DNA from: Pannonibacter sp. XCT-53
Lineage (GTDB): Bacteria > Pseudomonadota > Alphaproteobacteria > Rhizobiales > Stappiaceae
Assembly (NCBI RefSeq): GCF_009915765.1
Contig: NZ_JAABLQ010000003.1
Span: forward strand, 1-64,000
Direction: 5' to 3'
Length of the DNA stretch: 64,000 nt
Numbering within the stretch: the first letter of the stretch is position 1; every line of letters begins with the position of its first letter. Of this stretch, positions 25,411 to 34,415 are shown piece after piece. A program made the position numbers and the translations under genes. The notes below the pieces were generated by a model that saw nothing but the letters and a program-made list of their open reading frames with translations, was not told the DNA's origin and made no database searches.

Positions 25411-26031
25411 TCAGTCGGCGAGATCCTCGACGCTGACGACCTGGCCGTCCTCGTTCAGGCGGTAGACGACCGGTGCACCGGTGCCCAGCTCGCGCTTGAG
25501 GATCTGTTCCGGCGTGAGGTTTTCCAGCTCCATGATCAGCGAGCGCAGCGAGTTGCCGTGGGCGGCAACAATGATGCGCTTGCCCTCCAGCACGCGCGGC
25601 AGGATCTCCGCCCGGTAGTAAGGCAGCACGCGCTCGGCGGTCATCTTCAGGCTCTCGCCGCCCGGAGGCGGAACGTCGAACGAGCGGCGCCAGATGTGGA
25701 CCTGCTCCTCGCCGAACTTCTCGCGCGCCTCGTCCTTGTTCATGCCGGTGATGTCGCCGTAATCGCGCTCGTTCAGCGCCTGGTCACGCACCGTTTCCAG
25801 ACCCTCCTGGCCAAGCTCGGCCAGGATGAGCTGGAGCGTGTGCTGGGCACGGGTCAGGGCCGACGTATAGGCCATGTCGAACTGCAGCTTCATGTCGCGC
25901 AGCTTGGCGCCGGCGGCACGGGCCTCGGCGACCCCCTGCTCGGTCAGGTCCGGGTCCTTCCAGCCGGTGAAGAGGTTCTTCAGGTTCCACTCGCTCTGGC
26001 CGTGACGGACGAGCACCAAGAGACGTTCCAT
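25411..26031 (-). CDS. gpmA: 2,3-bisphosphoglycerate-dependent phosphoglycerate mutase
   Basis: Interconverts 3- and 2-phosphoglycerate in glycolysis. The 206-residue protein begins MERLLVLVRHGQSEWN with the phosphorylated His10 in RHG. It continues with NLFTGWKDPDLTEQG, LNERDYGDITGMNKDE, PPGGESL and the second histidine in IIVAAHGNSLR. The ATG at 26031 follows GAGGAG; an in-frame extension of 60 codons overlapping dapB is rejected. It is shorter than E. coli GpmA (about 250), as in other Rhizobiales. Transcribed with dapB, 31 bp upstream. Confidence 0.95.
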   Translation of the reverse strand: MERLLVLVRHGQSEWNLKNLFTGWKDPDLTEQGVAEARAAGAKLRDMKLQFDMAYTSALTRAQHTLQLILAELGQEGLETVRDQALNERDYGDITGMNKDEAREKFGEEQVHIWRRSFDVPPPGGESLKMTAERVLPYYRAEILPRVLEGKRIIVAAHGNSLRSLIMELENLTPEQILKRELGTGAPVVYRLNEDGQVVSVEDLAD

Positions 26032-26062
26032 ATGCCGATCTCCTCGCAGGGCTTGGCTGGTT

Positions 26063-26875
26063 TCAGTCGTTGAGGCCGAGGACATCGGCCATGGAGTAAA
26101 GTCCGGGTTTCTTGTCGCGCGCCCAGAGGGCGGCCTTGACGGCGCCACGGGCGAAGATCTGGCGGTCTTCGGCCTTGTGGCTGAGCTCGACGCGCTCGCC
26201 GTCGCCGGCAAGGATCACCGTGTGATCGCCGACCACGGATCCGCCGCGCAGCGTGGCAAAGCCGATGTCGCCGGCCGGACGCGGACCGGTGTGGCCATCG
26301 CGGACCCGGACCGAATGCTCGGCAAGCGCGATGCCGCGGCCAGCGGCGGCAGCTTCTCCCAGCAGGAGTGCGGTCCCGGAGGGAGCGTCCACCTTGTGCC
26401 GGTGGTGCATCTCGACGATCTCGAGGTCGAAATCGGGACCGAGCGCGGCGGCGGCCTTGCGGACCAGCGCGGCAAGGAGGTTGACGCCGAGGCTCATGTT
26501 GCCCGACTTGACGAGACGCGCATGGCGGGCGGCCGCCTTCAGCGGCTCGAGTTCGCCATCGACCCAGCCCGTCGTGCCGATGATGTGGACGATGCGGGCC
26601 TGGGCCGCCAGCTCGGCAAACCAGAGGCTCGCCTTGGGAGTGGTGAAGTCGAGCACGCCCTCGCTGGCGGCAAAGGCGGTCAGCGGATCGTCGGTGATGC
26701 GCACGCCGAGCGGCCCGAGGCCGGCCAGCTCGCCGGCGTCGTGCCCCAGCGCAGCCGAGCCCTCGCGTTCGATTGCCGCGCTCAGGGTGACGCCGTCCAT
26801 GGCCGTCACGGCCCGGACCAGGGCCTGCCCCATACGGCCGGCGGCGCCGACGACGACAAGACGCATATCAGTCAT
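26063..26875 (-). CDS. dapB: 4-hydroxy-tetrahydrodipicolinate reductase
   Basis: NAD(P)H-dependent reductase of the lysine/diaminopimelate pathway. The 270 residues open with the Rossmann loop VVVGAAGRMGQALV and contain the family signature EMHHRHKVDAPSGTALLLGE near residue 155 (catalytic His and Lys), preceded by KSGNMSLGVNLL. The start at 26875 has a GGGGGGTG ribosome-binding stretch; an ATG three codons in is also possible. First gene of the dapB-gpmA pair. Confidence 0.95.
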   Translation of the reverse strand: MTDMRLVVVGAAGRMGQALVRAVTAMDGVTLSAAIEREGSAALGHDAGELAGLGPLGVRITDDPLTAFAASEGVLDFTTPKASLWFAELAAQARIVHIIGTTGWVDGELEPLKAAARHARLVKSGNMSLGVNLLAALVRKAAAALGPDFDLEIVEMHHRHKVDAPSGTALLLGEAAAAGRGIALAEHSVRVRDGHTGPRPAGDIGFATLRGGSVVGDHTVILAGDGERVELSHKAEDRQIFARGAVKAALWARDKKPGLYSMADVLGLND

Positions 26876-26965
26876 GGATCACCCCCCTTGATGTCACGCG
26901 GGATATATCAGGCGGCACGGCAGGGCGAAAGACCAACTCGATCCCTGATCGTCAGCTCGACCATA

Positions 26966-26995
26966 AAGAAAAGGCCGGGGCATCTGCCCCGGCCT
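26966..26995 (-). terminator. Terminator of pnp
   Basis: An 11-bp stem AGGCCGGGGCA (26972-26982) / TGCCCCGGCCT (26985-26995). On the minus strand it is followed by TTTCTTTAT, 25 bp after the pnp stop. Confidence 0.88.
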
Positions 26996-27020
26996 GATCC
27001 TGTCGCGGTGAGGGGGAAGA

Positions 27021-29150
27021 TTACTCTTCCTCACCCTTCTCGCGCTCGATTTCCTTGCCGGTGTCCTGATCGACGACCTTCATCGACAGGCGGACCTTGC
27101 CGCGCTCGTCGAAGCCCATCAGCTTCACCCAGACCTTGTCGCCTTCCTTGACCACGTCGGTCACCTTGGCAACCTTCTTGGGAGCGAGCTGGGAGATGTG
27201 GACCAGACCGTCCTTGGCACCGAAGAAGTTCACGAAGGCGCCGAACTCGACACACTTCACGACGGTACCCTCATAGATCATCCCGACTTCCGGCTCGGCG
27301 GCAATCGAGTTGATCCAGTTGATCGCGGCCTTGATGGCCTTGCCGTCGGCAGAGGCGACCTTGACGGTGCCATCGTCCTCGATGTTGATCTTGGCGCCGG
27401 TCTTTTCCACGATCTCGCGGATGACCTTGCCGCCCGAACCGATCACTTCACGGATCTTGTCGACCGGGATCTTCAGCACTTCGATGCGCGGAGCATGTTC
27501 GCCGAGCTCGGACCGGGCTTCGGTGATCGCCTTGGACATCTCGCCGAGGATGTGGATGCGGCCTTCGCGGGCCTGATCCAGGGCGACCTTCATGATCTCT
27601 TCGGTGATGCCGTCGATCTTGATGTCCATCTGCAGCGAGGTGATGCCCTCGGCCGTGCCGGCCACCTTGAAGTCCATGTCGCCGAGGTGATCCTCGTCGC
27701 CCAGGATGTCGGACAGGACGGCGAACTTGTCACCTTCCTTGATCAGACCCATGGCGATGCCCGCGACCGGCGACTTCAGCGGCACGCCCGCGTCCATCAG
27801 GGCCAGCGAGGTGCCGCAGACGGTTGCCATCGAGGACGAGCCGTTGGACTCGGTGATCTCGGAGACGACGCGCAGCGTGTAGGGGAACTCGTGCTTGGCC
27901 GGCAGCATCGGGTTGATGGCGCGCCAGGCGAGCTTGCCGTGACCGATCTCGCGACGGCCCGGGGAGCCCATGCGGCCGGTCTCGCCGACGGAGTAGGGCG
28001 GGAAGTTGTAGTGCAGCATGAAGTGCGCCTTGTAGGTGCCTTCCAGCGCATCCACGAACTGCTCGTCCTCGCCGGTGCCGAGCGTGGCAACGACCAGACC
28101 CTGGGTCTCGCCGCGGGTGAACAGGGCCGAGCCATGGGCGCGCGGCAGGATGCCGACTTCCGAGACGATCGGGCGGACGGTCGAGAGGTCACGGCCGTCG
28201 ATGCGGGTGCCGGTCTCGATGATCGCGCCACGGACGATCTCGGCCTCGAGCTTCTTGAACAGCTCGCCTACCACGGTGCCGGCCGGAGCGGCGTCGCCGG
28301 CTGCGGTGATCACGGCCTCGACAACCTTGGCCTTGGCCGCGTCGACGGCGTTCTTGCGCTCGGTCTTCGAGGTGATCTTGTAGGCAGCCGTCAGATCGGC
28401 AGCCGCGACGTCCTTGATGCGGGCGTAGAGCGCGCTGTGGTCCGGCAGGTCGAGCTGGCGCGGCTCCTTGGCGGCGGTCTCGGCCAGCTTGATGATGGCG
28501 TCGATCACGGTCTGGAAGCCGCGATGACCGAACATCACGGCGCCGAGCATGATGTCTTCCGGCAGTTCCTTGGCTTCGGATTCCACCATCAGCACGGCGT
28601 CGGCGGTGCCGGCGACGACCAGGTCGAGCTTCGATTCGGCCATGTCGTCATGCAGCGGGTTCAGCACGTACTCGCCGTTGATGTAGCCGACGCGCGCGCC
28701 ACCGACCGGGCCCATGAACGGAACGCCGGACAGGGTCAGCGCCGCGGACGAGGCAACGAGCGCCAGGATGTCCGGGGTGTTTTCCATGTCATGCGACAGG
28801 ACCGTCACGATGACCTGGGTGTCATTCTTGTAGCCGTCGGCGAACAGCGGGCGGATCGGGCGGTCGATCAGGCGCGAGGTCAGGGTCTCGTGCTCGGACG
28901 GACGGCCTTCACGCTTGAAGTAGCCGCCCGGGATCTTGCCGGCCGCGAAGGCCTTTTCCTGGTAGTTGACGGTCAGCGGGAAGAAGTCCTGGCCCGGCTT
29001 CGGCTCCTTGGCCGAAACGACGGTGGCGAGCACCTTGGTCTCGCCGTAGGTCGCCATGACGGCGCCATCGGCCTGACGAGCCACCTTGCCGGTTTCCAGG
29101 ACGAGCGGACGACCGGCCCACTCGACTTCGACGCGATGAATGTTGAACAT
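27021..29150 (-). CDS. pnp: Polyribonucleotide nucleotidyltransferase (PNPase)
   Basis: Phosphorolytic 3'-5' exoribonuclease of mRNA decay. The 709 residues hold two RNase PH domains separated by a helical domain. The first begins HRVEVEWAGRPLVLETGKVARQADG; the second contains RIDGRDLSTVRPI and GSSSMATVCG. A KH domain (IREVIGSGGKVIREIVEKTGAKINIEDDG, near residue 565) and an S1 domain (MIYEGTVVKCVEFGAFVNFFGAKDGLVHISQL) follow. The ATG at 29150 (MFNIHRV) has AAGGAA upstream. It lies downstream of rpsO with a hairpin-rich 274-bp spacer, the usual rpsO-pnp arrangement. Confidence 0.97.
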   Translation of the reverse strand: MFNIHRVEVEWAGRPLVLETGKVARQADGAVMATYGETKVLATVVSAKEPKPGQDFFPLTVNYQEKAFAAGKIPGGYFKREGRPSEHETLTSRLIDRPIRPLFADGYKNDTQVIVTVLSHDMENTPDILALVASSAALTLSGVPFMGPVGGARVGYINGEYVLNPLHDDMAESKLDLVVAGTADAVLMVESEAKELPEDIMLGAVMFGHRGFQTVIDAIIKLAETAAKEPRQLDLPDHSALYARIKDVAAADLTAAYKITSKTERKNAVDAAKAKVVEAVITAAGDAAPAGTVVGELFKKLEAEIVRGAIIETGTRIDGRDLSTVRPIVSEVGILPRAHGSALFTRGETQGLVVATLGTGEDEQFVDALEGTYKAHFMLHYNFPPYSVGETGRMGSPGRREIGHGKLAWRAINPMLPAKHEFPYTLRVVSEITESNGSSSMATVCGTSLALMDAGVPLKSPVAGIAMGLIKEGDKFAVLSDILGDEDHLGDMDFKVAGTAEGITSLQMDIKIDGITEEIMKVALDQAREGRIHILGEMSKAITEARSELGEHAPRIEVLKIPVDKIREVIGSGGKVIREIVEKTGAKINIEDDGTVKVASADGKAIKAAINWINSIAAEPEVGMIYEGTVVKCVEFGAFVNFFGAKDGLVHISQLAPKKVAKVTDVVKEGDKVWVKLMGFDERGKVRLSMKVVDQDTGKEIEREKGEEE

Positions 29151-29242
29151 GTACGTTCCTTGCAAGCTTCGTCCCCGCGCGGCGCGAAGTCCGGTGATCC
29201 GTTGGCTGGATCGTGACCCGGCACCCGGCGCGCGGGTGGTTT

Positions 29243-29270
29243 CGGTCGGCCCCCTCTGGGCCGGTTACCG
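29243..29270 (-). other. Stem-loop in the pnp leader
   Basis: On the minus strand CGGT-AAC-CGGCCC pairs with GGGCCG-ACCG around a short loop, about 95 nt before the pnp start. In E. coli the pnp leader has an RNase III-cut hairpin used for autoregulation; whether this one serves that role is inference. Confidence 0.45.
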
Positions 29271-29379
29271 TGGACGAGCCATGGGCAAGACGGCGGGACG
29301 CTGTGGCTCCGGCTGATCCGGATGGCGCGGCAGCGCCCTGCGATCCTGCCCCATGACTGTCATGAGACTTCCTATAGCA

Positions 29380-29409
29380 AACGCGGCGGGCAAATCCACC
29401 CACCGCGTT
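29380..29409 (-). terminator. Hairpin between rpsO and pnp
   Basis: An 11-bp stem with one G-U pair (arms 29380-29390 and 29399-29409), 16 bp after the rpsO stop. No long T-run follows on the minus strand (TGCTATAGG), so it may be a partial terminator or RNA-processing element that lets pnp be read through. Confidence 0.6.
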
Positions 29410-29424
29410 GCAATCCCGGTCCGA

Positions 29425-29694
29425 TTAGCGGCGAATGCCGAGCCGCTCGATCAGTGCCTTGTAACGGGCACCGTCTTTGCGGTTCAGGTAGTCCAGCAGC
29501 GAACGACGGGTGGCGACGAGCTTCAGCAGACCGCGGCGGGAGTGGTTGTCCTTGCCATGGCCCTTGAAGTGTTCGGTCAGGTTGTTGATACGCTCGGTCA
29601 GGATGGCGACCTGGACTTCCGGGGAGCCGGTGTCGCCTTCAGCAACGGCGTATTCCTTGATGAGAGCGGCCTTGCGCTCGGCAGTGATCGACAT
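29425..29694 (-). CDS. rpsO: 30S ribosomal protein S15
   Basis: Primary binder of the central domain of 16S rRNA. The 89-residue protein has the full family sequence: ITAERKAALIKEYAVAEGDTGSPEVQVAILTERINNLTEHFK and HGKDNHSRRGLLKLVATRRSLLDYLNRKD. AAGGAC precedes the ATG. A perfect 8-bp hairpin lies 62 nt upstream in its leader. Confidence 0.98.
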   Translation of the reverse strand: MSITAERKAALIKEYAVAEGDTGSPEVQVAILTERINNLTEHFKGHGKDNHSRRGLLKLVATRRSLLDYLNRKDGARYKALIERLGIRR

Positions 29695-29755
29695 CGTGAT
29701 GTCCTTTCAGGTTGGGGATGCAGCCAGGCTGGATCCGGAAAAGGCGCAAGCGACA

Positions 29756-29776
29756 GGTCCGGATGCTGTCCGGACC
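29756..29776 (-). other. Hairpin in the rpsO leader
   Basis: GGTCCGGA (29756-29763) / TCCGGACC (29769-29776), perfect 8-bp stem. A second perfect 8-bp hairpin (TCGGGGCC/GGCCCCGA, 29856-29876) lies further upstream, closer to truB. S15 represses its own mRNA in several bacteria; a link here is inference. Confidence 0.45.
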
Positions 29777-29946
29777 GGCCGCACGGGGCGCCGGGAGGTC
29801 CGCATGCCGTTCAGCCAGGGCCGGGATGTCGTCCAGCAAAGGTCGGGCATGGGGGTCGGGGCCAGCAGGGCCCCGATGGCGGCGGAATATGGCGGAGACG
29901 GCCCGAAATTGCCAGTCAATTCTTGACCGGGCACCCGCCGCGCGCG

Positions 29947-30882
29947 CTAAAGGTGAAGAATTCGCGAGGGCTGGAAGCGGCCCCTGTCAACACTGCCGAG
30001 CGCAACCGGCGTTCCGGCGTGGCTGGCAAAGGCCAGTTCGCAGGCGAGCGGCGCCGACCGGCCGCGCAGCAGCACGGCCATGCCCTGGCGGATCCGCGCG
30101 GCGTCATCGCTGCTCACCAGCACCTCGGGGACATCGGCCAGCGCTTCCCGGACCGGCAGAAGGAAATCCATCAGCGGCTCGACATCCTCGCCGGCGGCGC
30201 GGGCAGCCTCCTCGAGTTCCTCCAGCGTCACCATGTCGGCCTCGCCGAAAGGACCGACCAGAAGGCGGCGCAGTTCGGTCACGTGGCCGCGGGTCCCGAG
30301 GCGGCGCCCCAGGTCGCGCGCCAGGGCGCGCACATAGGTGCCCTTGCCGCATTCGGCCTCGAAGACACTGCGGTCATCGCCCCGCATCTCGATCAGGCTC
30401 AGGCGATGCACGTCGATCGGCCGCGCCTCCAGCTCGACCGTCTCGCCATCGCGGGCCAGATCATAGGCACGCTCGCCGTCGACCTTGATGGCCGAGAACT
30501 TCGGCGGAACCTGCAGGATGGTGCCGGTGAACTCCGGCAGCACGGCGCCGATGGCCGCCGCATCCGGCCGGATGTCGGAGGTGGCGATCACCGTGCCTTC
30601 GGTGTCGTCTGTGTCGGTTTCCGCGCCCCAGGTCACCTCGAACCGGTAGACCTTGCGGCCGTTCATGACCATGGGCACCGTCTTGGTGGCCTCGCCAAAG
30701 GCAAGCGGCAGGCACCCCGAAGCCCGGGGATCCAGGGTGCCTGCGTGCCCCACCTTTTCAGGGTGCAGGATGCGCTTCACGCGCGTGAGCGCATCGTTGG
30801 AGGTCAGGCCATAGGGCTTGTCCAGCACCAGCCAGCCATCAATGGCGTTGCGCGGACGGCGCACCTTCTGCGGACGCGACAT
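29947..30882 (-). CDS. truB: tRNA pseudouridine(55) synthase
   Basis: Makes pseudouridine 55 in the T-loop of tRNAs. The 311-residue protein has the motif KVGHAGTLDPRASGCLPLA with catalytic Asp51, the YRFEVTWGAETDTDDTEG thumb region, and GTYVRALARDLGRRLG. The ATG at 30882 (MSRPQK) has AAAGGA upstream; 24 earlier codons overlap a repeat element and are rejected. Conserved position between rbfA and rpsO. Confidence 0.96.
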   Translation of the reverse strand: MSRPQKVRRPRNAIDGWLVLDKPYGLTSNDALTRVKRILHPEKVGHAGTLDPRASGCLPLAFGEATKTVPMVMNGRKVYRFEVTWGAETDTDDTEGTVIATSDIRPDAAAIGAVLPEFTGTILQVPPKFSAIKVDGERAYDLARDGETVELEARPIDVHRLSLIEMRGDDRSVFEAECGKGTYVRALARDLGRRLGTRGHVTELRRLLVGPFGEADMVTLEELEEAARAAGEDVEPLMDFLLPVREALADVPEVLVSSDDAARIRQGMAVLLRGRSAPLACELAFASHAGTPVALGSVDRGRFQPSRILHL

Positions 30883-30910
30883 TGAGAACAATCCTTTACC
30901 CCGCCCCGGC

Positions 30911-31033
30911 GTCATCCCGGCCTGGCGCAGCGCGAGCCGGGACCGGTAAGCCAAGGTCGTTATTGATCAACATTTACAACAGCATCGCCCTCGCACTCCG
31001 GTCCCGGGGCTGCGCTCGCGCTTGCCCGGGATG
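30911..31033. repeat. RIME-like palindromic intergenic repeat
   Basis: Two inverted arms fill the truB-rbfA gap: 30913-30946, starting CATCCCGG and ending GGGACCGG, and 30998-31032, which reads almost the same on the other strand. Each arm is itself a TCCCGG...CCGGGA palindrome. The pattern resembles the RIME/Bru-RS class of rhizobial intergenic mosaic elements, whose ends typically read GTCATCCCGG. Family membership is from memory. Confidence 0.65.
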
Positions 31034-31092
31034 CCGCGAGGAAGGGTCTCGCCAGCACTCTGCAGCATCCGCAGATGCTGGCGCTGGAAGGA

Positions 31093-31521
31093 TCAGTCGT
31101 CGCGATCGTCCGTTTCGTCCTCGGCGATGGCGTCGAGGTCGCGCTTGACCTCCGGCTGCATCAGCAGCGTGCCGATGCGGTCGTCATCGTCGAAGCGCGT
31201 GTCCAGGATGAAGCGGAAGTCGGGCATGTACTTCATGGTGAGCTTGCGCGACACCTGACCCCGGAAGAACTTCGCGCTGCGGTTCAGCGCCTTCACCACC
31301 TTGTCGGCGTTGCGGCCGCCGAGCGGCATCACGAGGCAGGTCGCCAGACGCAGGTCGGGCGTCATGCGCACCTCCGGGATGGTGATGATCACCCCGTCCA
31401 GGTCCGGATCGGACAGCTGGCCACGGGTGAAGATGTCCGACAGCTCCTTGCGCACGAGCTCGCCCACGCGCAACTGCCGCTGCGAGGGCATGCCGGGGCC
31501 CTCTCCCATGCTTTTTGCCAT
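31093..31521 (-). CDS. rbfA: 30S ribosome-binding factor A
   Basis: Late 30S assembly factor that acts near the 5' helix of 16S rRNA. The 142-residue protein has the KH-like fold signature SQRQLRVGELVRKELSDIF and the RMTPDLRLATCLVMPLG strand, with an acidic C-terminal tail (DAIAEDETDDRDD). Start 31521 (MAKSMG) is chosen; an ATG ten codons later with a GGAGAGG site is possible. Cluster position between infB and truB is typical. Confidence 0.94.
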   Translation of the reverse strand: MAKSMGEGPGMPSQRQLRVGELVRKELSDIFTRGQLSDPDLDGVIITIPEVRMTPDLRLATCLVMPLGGRNADKVVKALNRSAKFFRGQVSRKLTMKYMPDFRFILDTRFDDDDRIGTLLMQPEVKRDLDAIAEDETDDRDD

Positions 31522-31650
31522 GTTTCTTGTCCGTTCGGGCAACGGTTCCGGGATCGGCCGGCACGGTTGCGAAATGAAGGGGCCGGCGCGGGGTGGTCCC
31601 GGCGCCGGCGCCCTGTCTGATCCGTCGGGCCGTCCGGCCCGTCCGCAGCG

Positions 31651-34407
31651 TCAGAGGCTGCGCGCGATCTGCTCGACGCGGAAGCACTCGATCACGTCGC
31701 CAACCCGCATGTCCTGGTAGTTGACGAAGTTCATGCCGCATTCCTGGCCGGACTCGACCGACTTGACGTCGTCCTTGAAGCGCTTGAGCGTGCCCAGCTT
31801 GCCTTCGTGAACGACGACGTTGTCGCGGATGAGGCGCACTTCCGCACCACGTTCGACGACACCTTCGGTGACAAGGCAGCCCGCCACCTTGCCGACCTTC
31901 GTGATGTCGAAGATCTCGCGGATCTCGGCATACCCGATGAAGGTCTCGCGGCGCTCCGGAGCCAGCATGCCGGACATCGCCGCCTTCACGTCGTCCACGA
32001 GATCGTAGATGACGTTGTAGTAGCGGATCTCGATGCCCTCGCGGTCAGCCGCCTCACGGGCCTGCTTGTTGGCACGCACGTTGAAGGCGATGATCGAGGC
32101 ATTCGACGCCGTGGCCAGCGTGATGTCGGACTCGGTGATGCCACCCACGCCCGAGAAGAGCACGCGCGCACCGACTTCCTCGTTGCCGACCTTGTCGAGC
32201 GCATGCGCGATGGCTTCCGCGGATCCCTGCACGTCGGCCTTGATGACCAGCGGGAATTCCTTGCGGCCACCGCTCTGCAGACGGCTCATCATCTGCTCGA
32301 GCGAGGCACGGGTGCCGGCCTTCACGACCGCGAGCTTCTCGCGCTTCTGGCGCTGGCGGTAGTCGGCGATCTCGCGGGCGCGGGACTCGTTCTCCACCAC
32401 GGCAACCATGTCGCCGGCTTCCGGCGTGCCCTGGAAGCCCAGAACCTCGACCGGCTTGGACGGTCCGGCTTCCTTGACCTGGTTGCCATCCTCGTCCAGC
32501 AGCGCGCGCACCTTGCCCCACTCGCCACCGGCGACGAGGATGTCGCCGACGCGCAGCGTGCCCTTCTGCACCAGAACGGTGGCAACCGGGCCACGGCCCT
32601 TGTCGAGCTGGGCTTCGATGACGAGACCCTCGGCAGTCCGGTCCGGGTTGGCCCGCAGTTCGAGAACTTCGGCCTGCAGCAGGACCATCTCGAGCAGGCG
32701 GTCCAGGTTGGTGCCGACCTTCGCCGAAACCTCGACGTCGATCGTGTCACCGCCCATGGACTCCACGACGATCTCGTCGTGCAGCAGCTCGGTGCGGACG
32801 CGGTTCGGGTCGGCGGACGGCTTGTCGATCTTGTTGATCGCCACGATGATCGGAACGCCGGCAGCCTTGGCGTGCGAGATCGCTTCCTTGGTCTGCGGCA
32901 TCACGCCGTCGTCGGCGGCCACCACCAGGATGACGATGTCGGTGGCCTTGGCACCGCGCGCACGCATCTGGGTGAAGGCGGCATGGCCCGGGGTGTCGAT
33001 GAAGGTGATCTTCTGACCGTTCTTCTCGACCTGATAGGCGCCGATGTGCTGGGTGATGCCACCGGCTTCACCCGACACGACCTTCGAGTTGCGGATCGCG
33101 TCGAGCAGCGAGGTCTTGCCGTGGTCGACGTGGCCCATGATGGTCACGACCGGCGGACGGGAGACCAGCACCTCGTCGTCGTCCTGCGTCGAGAACAGAC
33201 CTTCCTCGACATCGGCTTCCGAGACGCGCTTGACGGTGTGTCCGAGTTCCGACGCGATCAGCTCGGCCGTGTCGGCGTCGATCACGTCGTTGATCTTCAG
33301 CATCTGGCCCTGCTTCATCAGCAGCTTGATCACGTCCACGGAGCGCTCGGCCATGCGGTTGGCGAGTTCCTGGATGGTGATGGCCTCGGGCAGGATGACT
33401 TCACGCGAGATCTTCTCGCGCACGGTCTGCATCCCGCCGCGCTTTTCCTTCTCGCGGCGACGGCGCAGCGAGGCGAGCGAACGCGAGCGCTGCTCGTCCG
33501 AGCCACCGGTCGCGGCGGAGATGGTCAGCTTGGAGCGACGGCGGTCGTCGCCAGCGCCGCGCTTGGCAACCGGAGCGACCGGAGCCTTCGGGCGCTTGAC
33601 CGAACGCAGGCCGCCCTTGCGGTCATCCTCGTCCTCGGTGGCGGCGACAACCGGAGCGCCGGCCGGACGCGGGCGATCGGCCTGCGGCTGGGTGGTTCCT
33701 TCGGGCTTGCGGGCCTGGCCCTGGCCGGCCGGAGCCGGACGGGCTGCGGCAGCCGGAGCAGCCGGACGCGGTGCCGGAGCGGCGGCCGCCGCCGGCTTCT
33801 CGGCCACGACCGGAGCCGGCAGGTCCGGCTCGGCAGCGCGACGCGCAGCCTCCTCGGCCTCGCGGATCTTGCGAGCCTCTTCCTCGGCCTTGGCGCGTGC
33901 TTCCTCTTCGGCCTTGCGCTGTGCTTCTTCGATGGCACGGCGGCGGGCGTCTTCCTCGGCGCGCTTGCGCTCCTCGACCTCACGCTCCTGGGCCTGCTTC
34001 AGCGCCGCCATGCGGGCTGCGGCCTCTTCCTGGGTCAGGGAGCGGAGCACGGTGCCGCCACCGCTGCGCTGCTGCGGACGCTGCGGCTGACCGCCCTGCT
34101 GGGGACGGCGCTGCTGCTGCGGCTGCTGCTGCTGGGTGTTCTGCGTCTGCGGCTGGGACTGCGGCGCGGCGGGAGCCGGCTCGCGCGGACGCTCGACCGG
34201 AGCCGGCGCGGCGGCTTCAGCCTCCGGGCGTCCTTCCTGGCCGGGGACCACCACGCGCCGCTTCTTCTTCTCCACGACGACAGCCTTAGACCGGCCATGG
34301 GAGAAGCTCTGCCGAACAGTGCCCTGCTCGACGCCACCCCGCTTGAGACCGAGGGTCTTCCGCTCGACGCTAATCGTCTTGTCGCCTGGATTCTTCGTAT
34401 CGTTCAT
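31651..34407 (-). CDS. infB: Translation initiation factor IF-2
   Basis: GTPase that places fMet-tRNA on the 30S subunit. The 918-residue protein has a long low-complexity N-terminal region (Gln/Pro/Ala runs, then a charged Glu/Arg/Ala helix, about residues 60-300). An IF2_N module (EAITIQELANRMAERSVDVIKLL) and the G domain follow. The G domain has G1 GHVDHGKTSLLD near residue 425, then DTPGHAAFT and NKIDKP. After these come IF2-specific domains 2-3 and the C-terminal fMet-tRNA-binding domain. The ATG follows GAAGG and is 8 bp from the ylxR stop, so both are in the nusA operon. Confidence 0.97.
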   Translation of the reverse strand: MNDTKNPGDKTISVERKTLGLKRGGVEQGTVRQSFSHGRSKAVVVEKKKRRVVVPGQEGRPEAEAAAPAPVERPREPAPAAPQSQPQTQNTQQQQPQQQRRPQQGGQPQRPQQRSGGGTVLRSLTQEEAAARMAALKQAQEREVEERKRAEEDARRRAIEEAQRKAEEEARAKAEEEARKIREAEEAARRAAEPDLPAPVVAEKPAAAAAPAPRPAAPAAAARPAPAGQGQARKPEGTTQPQADRPRPAGAPVVAATEDEDDRKGGLRSVKRPKAPVAPVAKRGAGDDRRRSKLTISAATGGSDEQRSRSLASLRRRREKEKRGGMQTVREKISREVILPEAITIQELANRMAERSVDVIKLLMKQGQMLKINDVIDADTAELIASELGHTVKRVSEADVEEGLFSTQDDDEVLVSRPPVVTIMGHVDHGKTSLLDAIRNSKVVSGEAGGITQHIGAYQVEKNGQKITFIDTPGHAAFTQMRARGAKATDIVILVVAADDGVMPQTKEAISHAKAAGVPIIVAINKIDKPSADPNRVRTELLHDEIVVESMGGDTIDVEVSAKVGTNLDRLLEMVLLQAEVLELRANPDRTAEGLVIEAQLDKGRGPVATVLVQKGTLRVGDILVAGGEWGKVRALLDEDGNQVKEAGPSKPVEVLGFQGTPEAGDMVAVVENESRAREIADYRQRQKREKLAVVKAGTRASLEQMMSRLQSGGRKEFPLVIKADVQGSAEAIAHALDKVGNEEVGARVLFSGVGGITESDITLATASNASIIAFNVRANKQAREAADREGIEIRYYNVIYDLVDDVKAAMSGMLAPERRETFIGYAEIREIFDITKVGKVAGCLVTEGVVERGAEVRLIRDNVVVHEGKLGTLKRFKDDVKSVESGQECGMNFVNYQDMRVGDVIECFRVEQIARSL

Positions 34408-34415
34408 ATTTGCCT

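Noticed and set aside
27198..29216. A 672-codon plus-strand open frame opposite pnp
   Set aside because: Antisense to PNPase with no domain and no promoter context.
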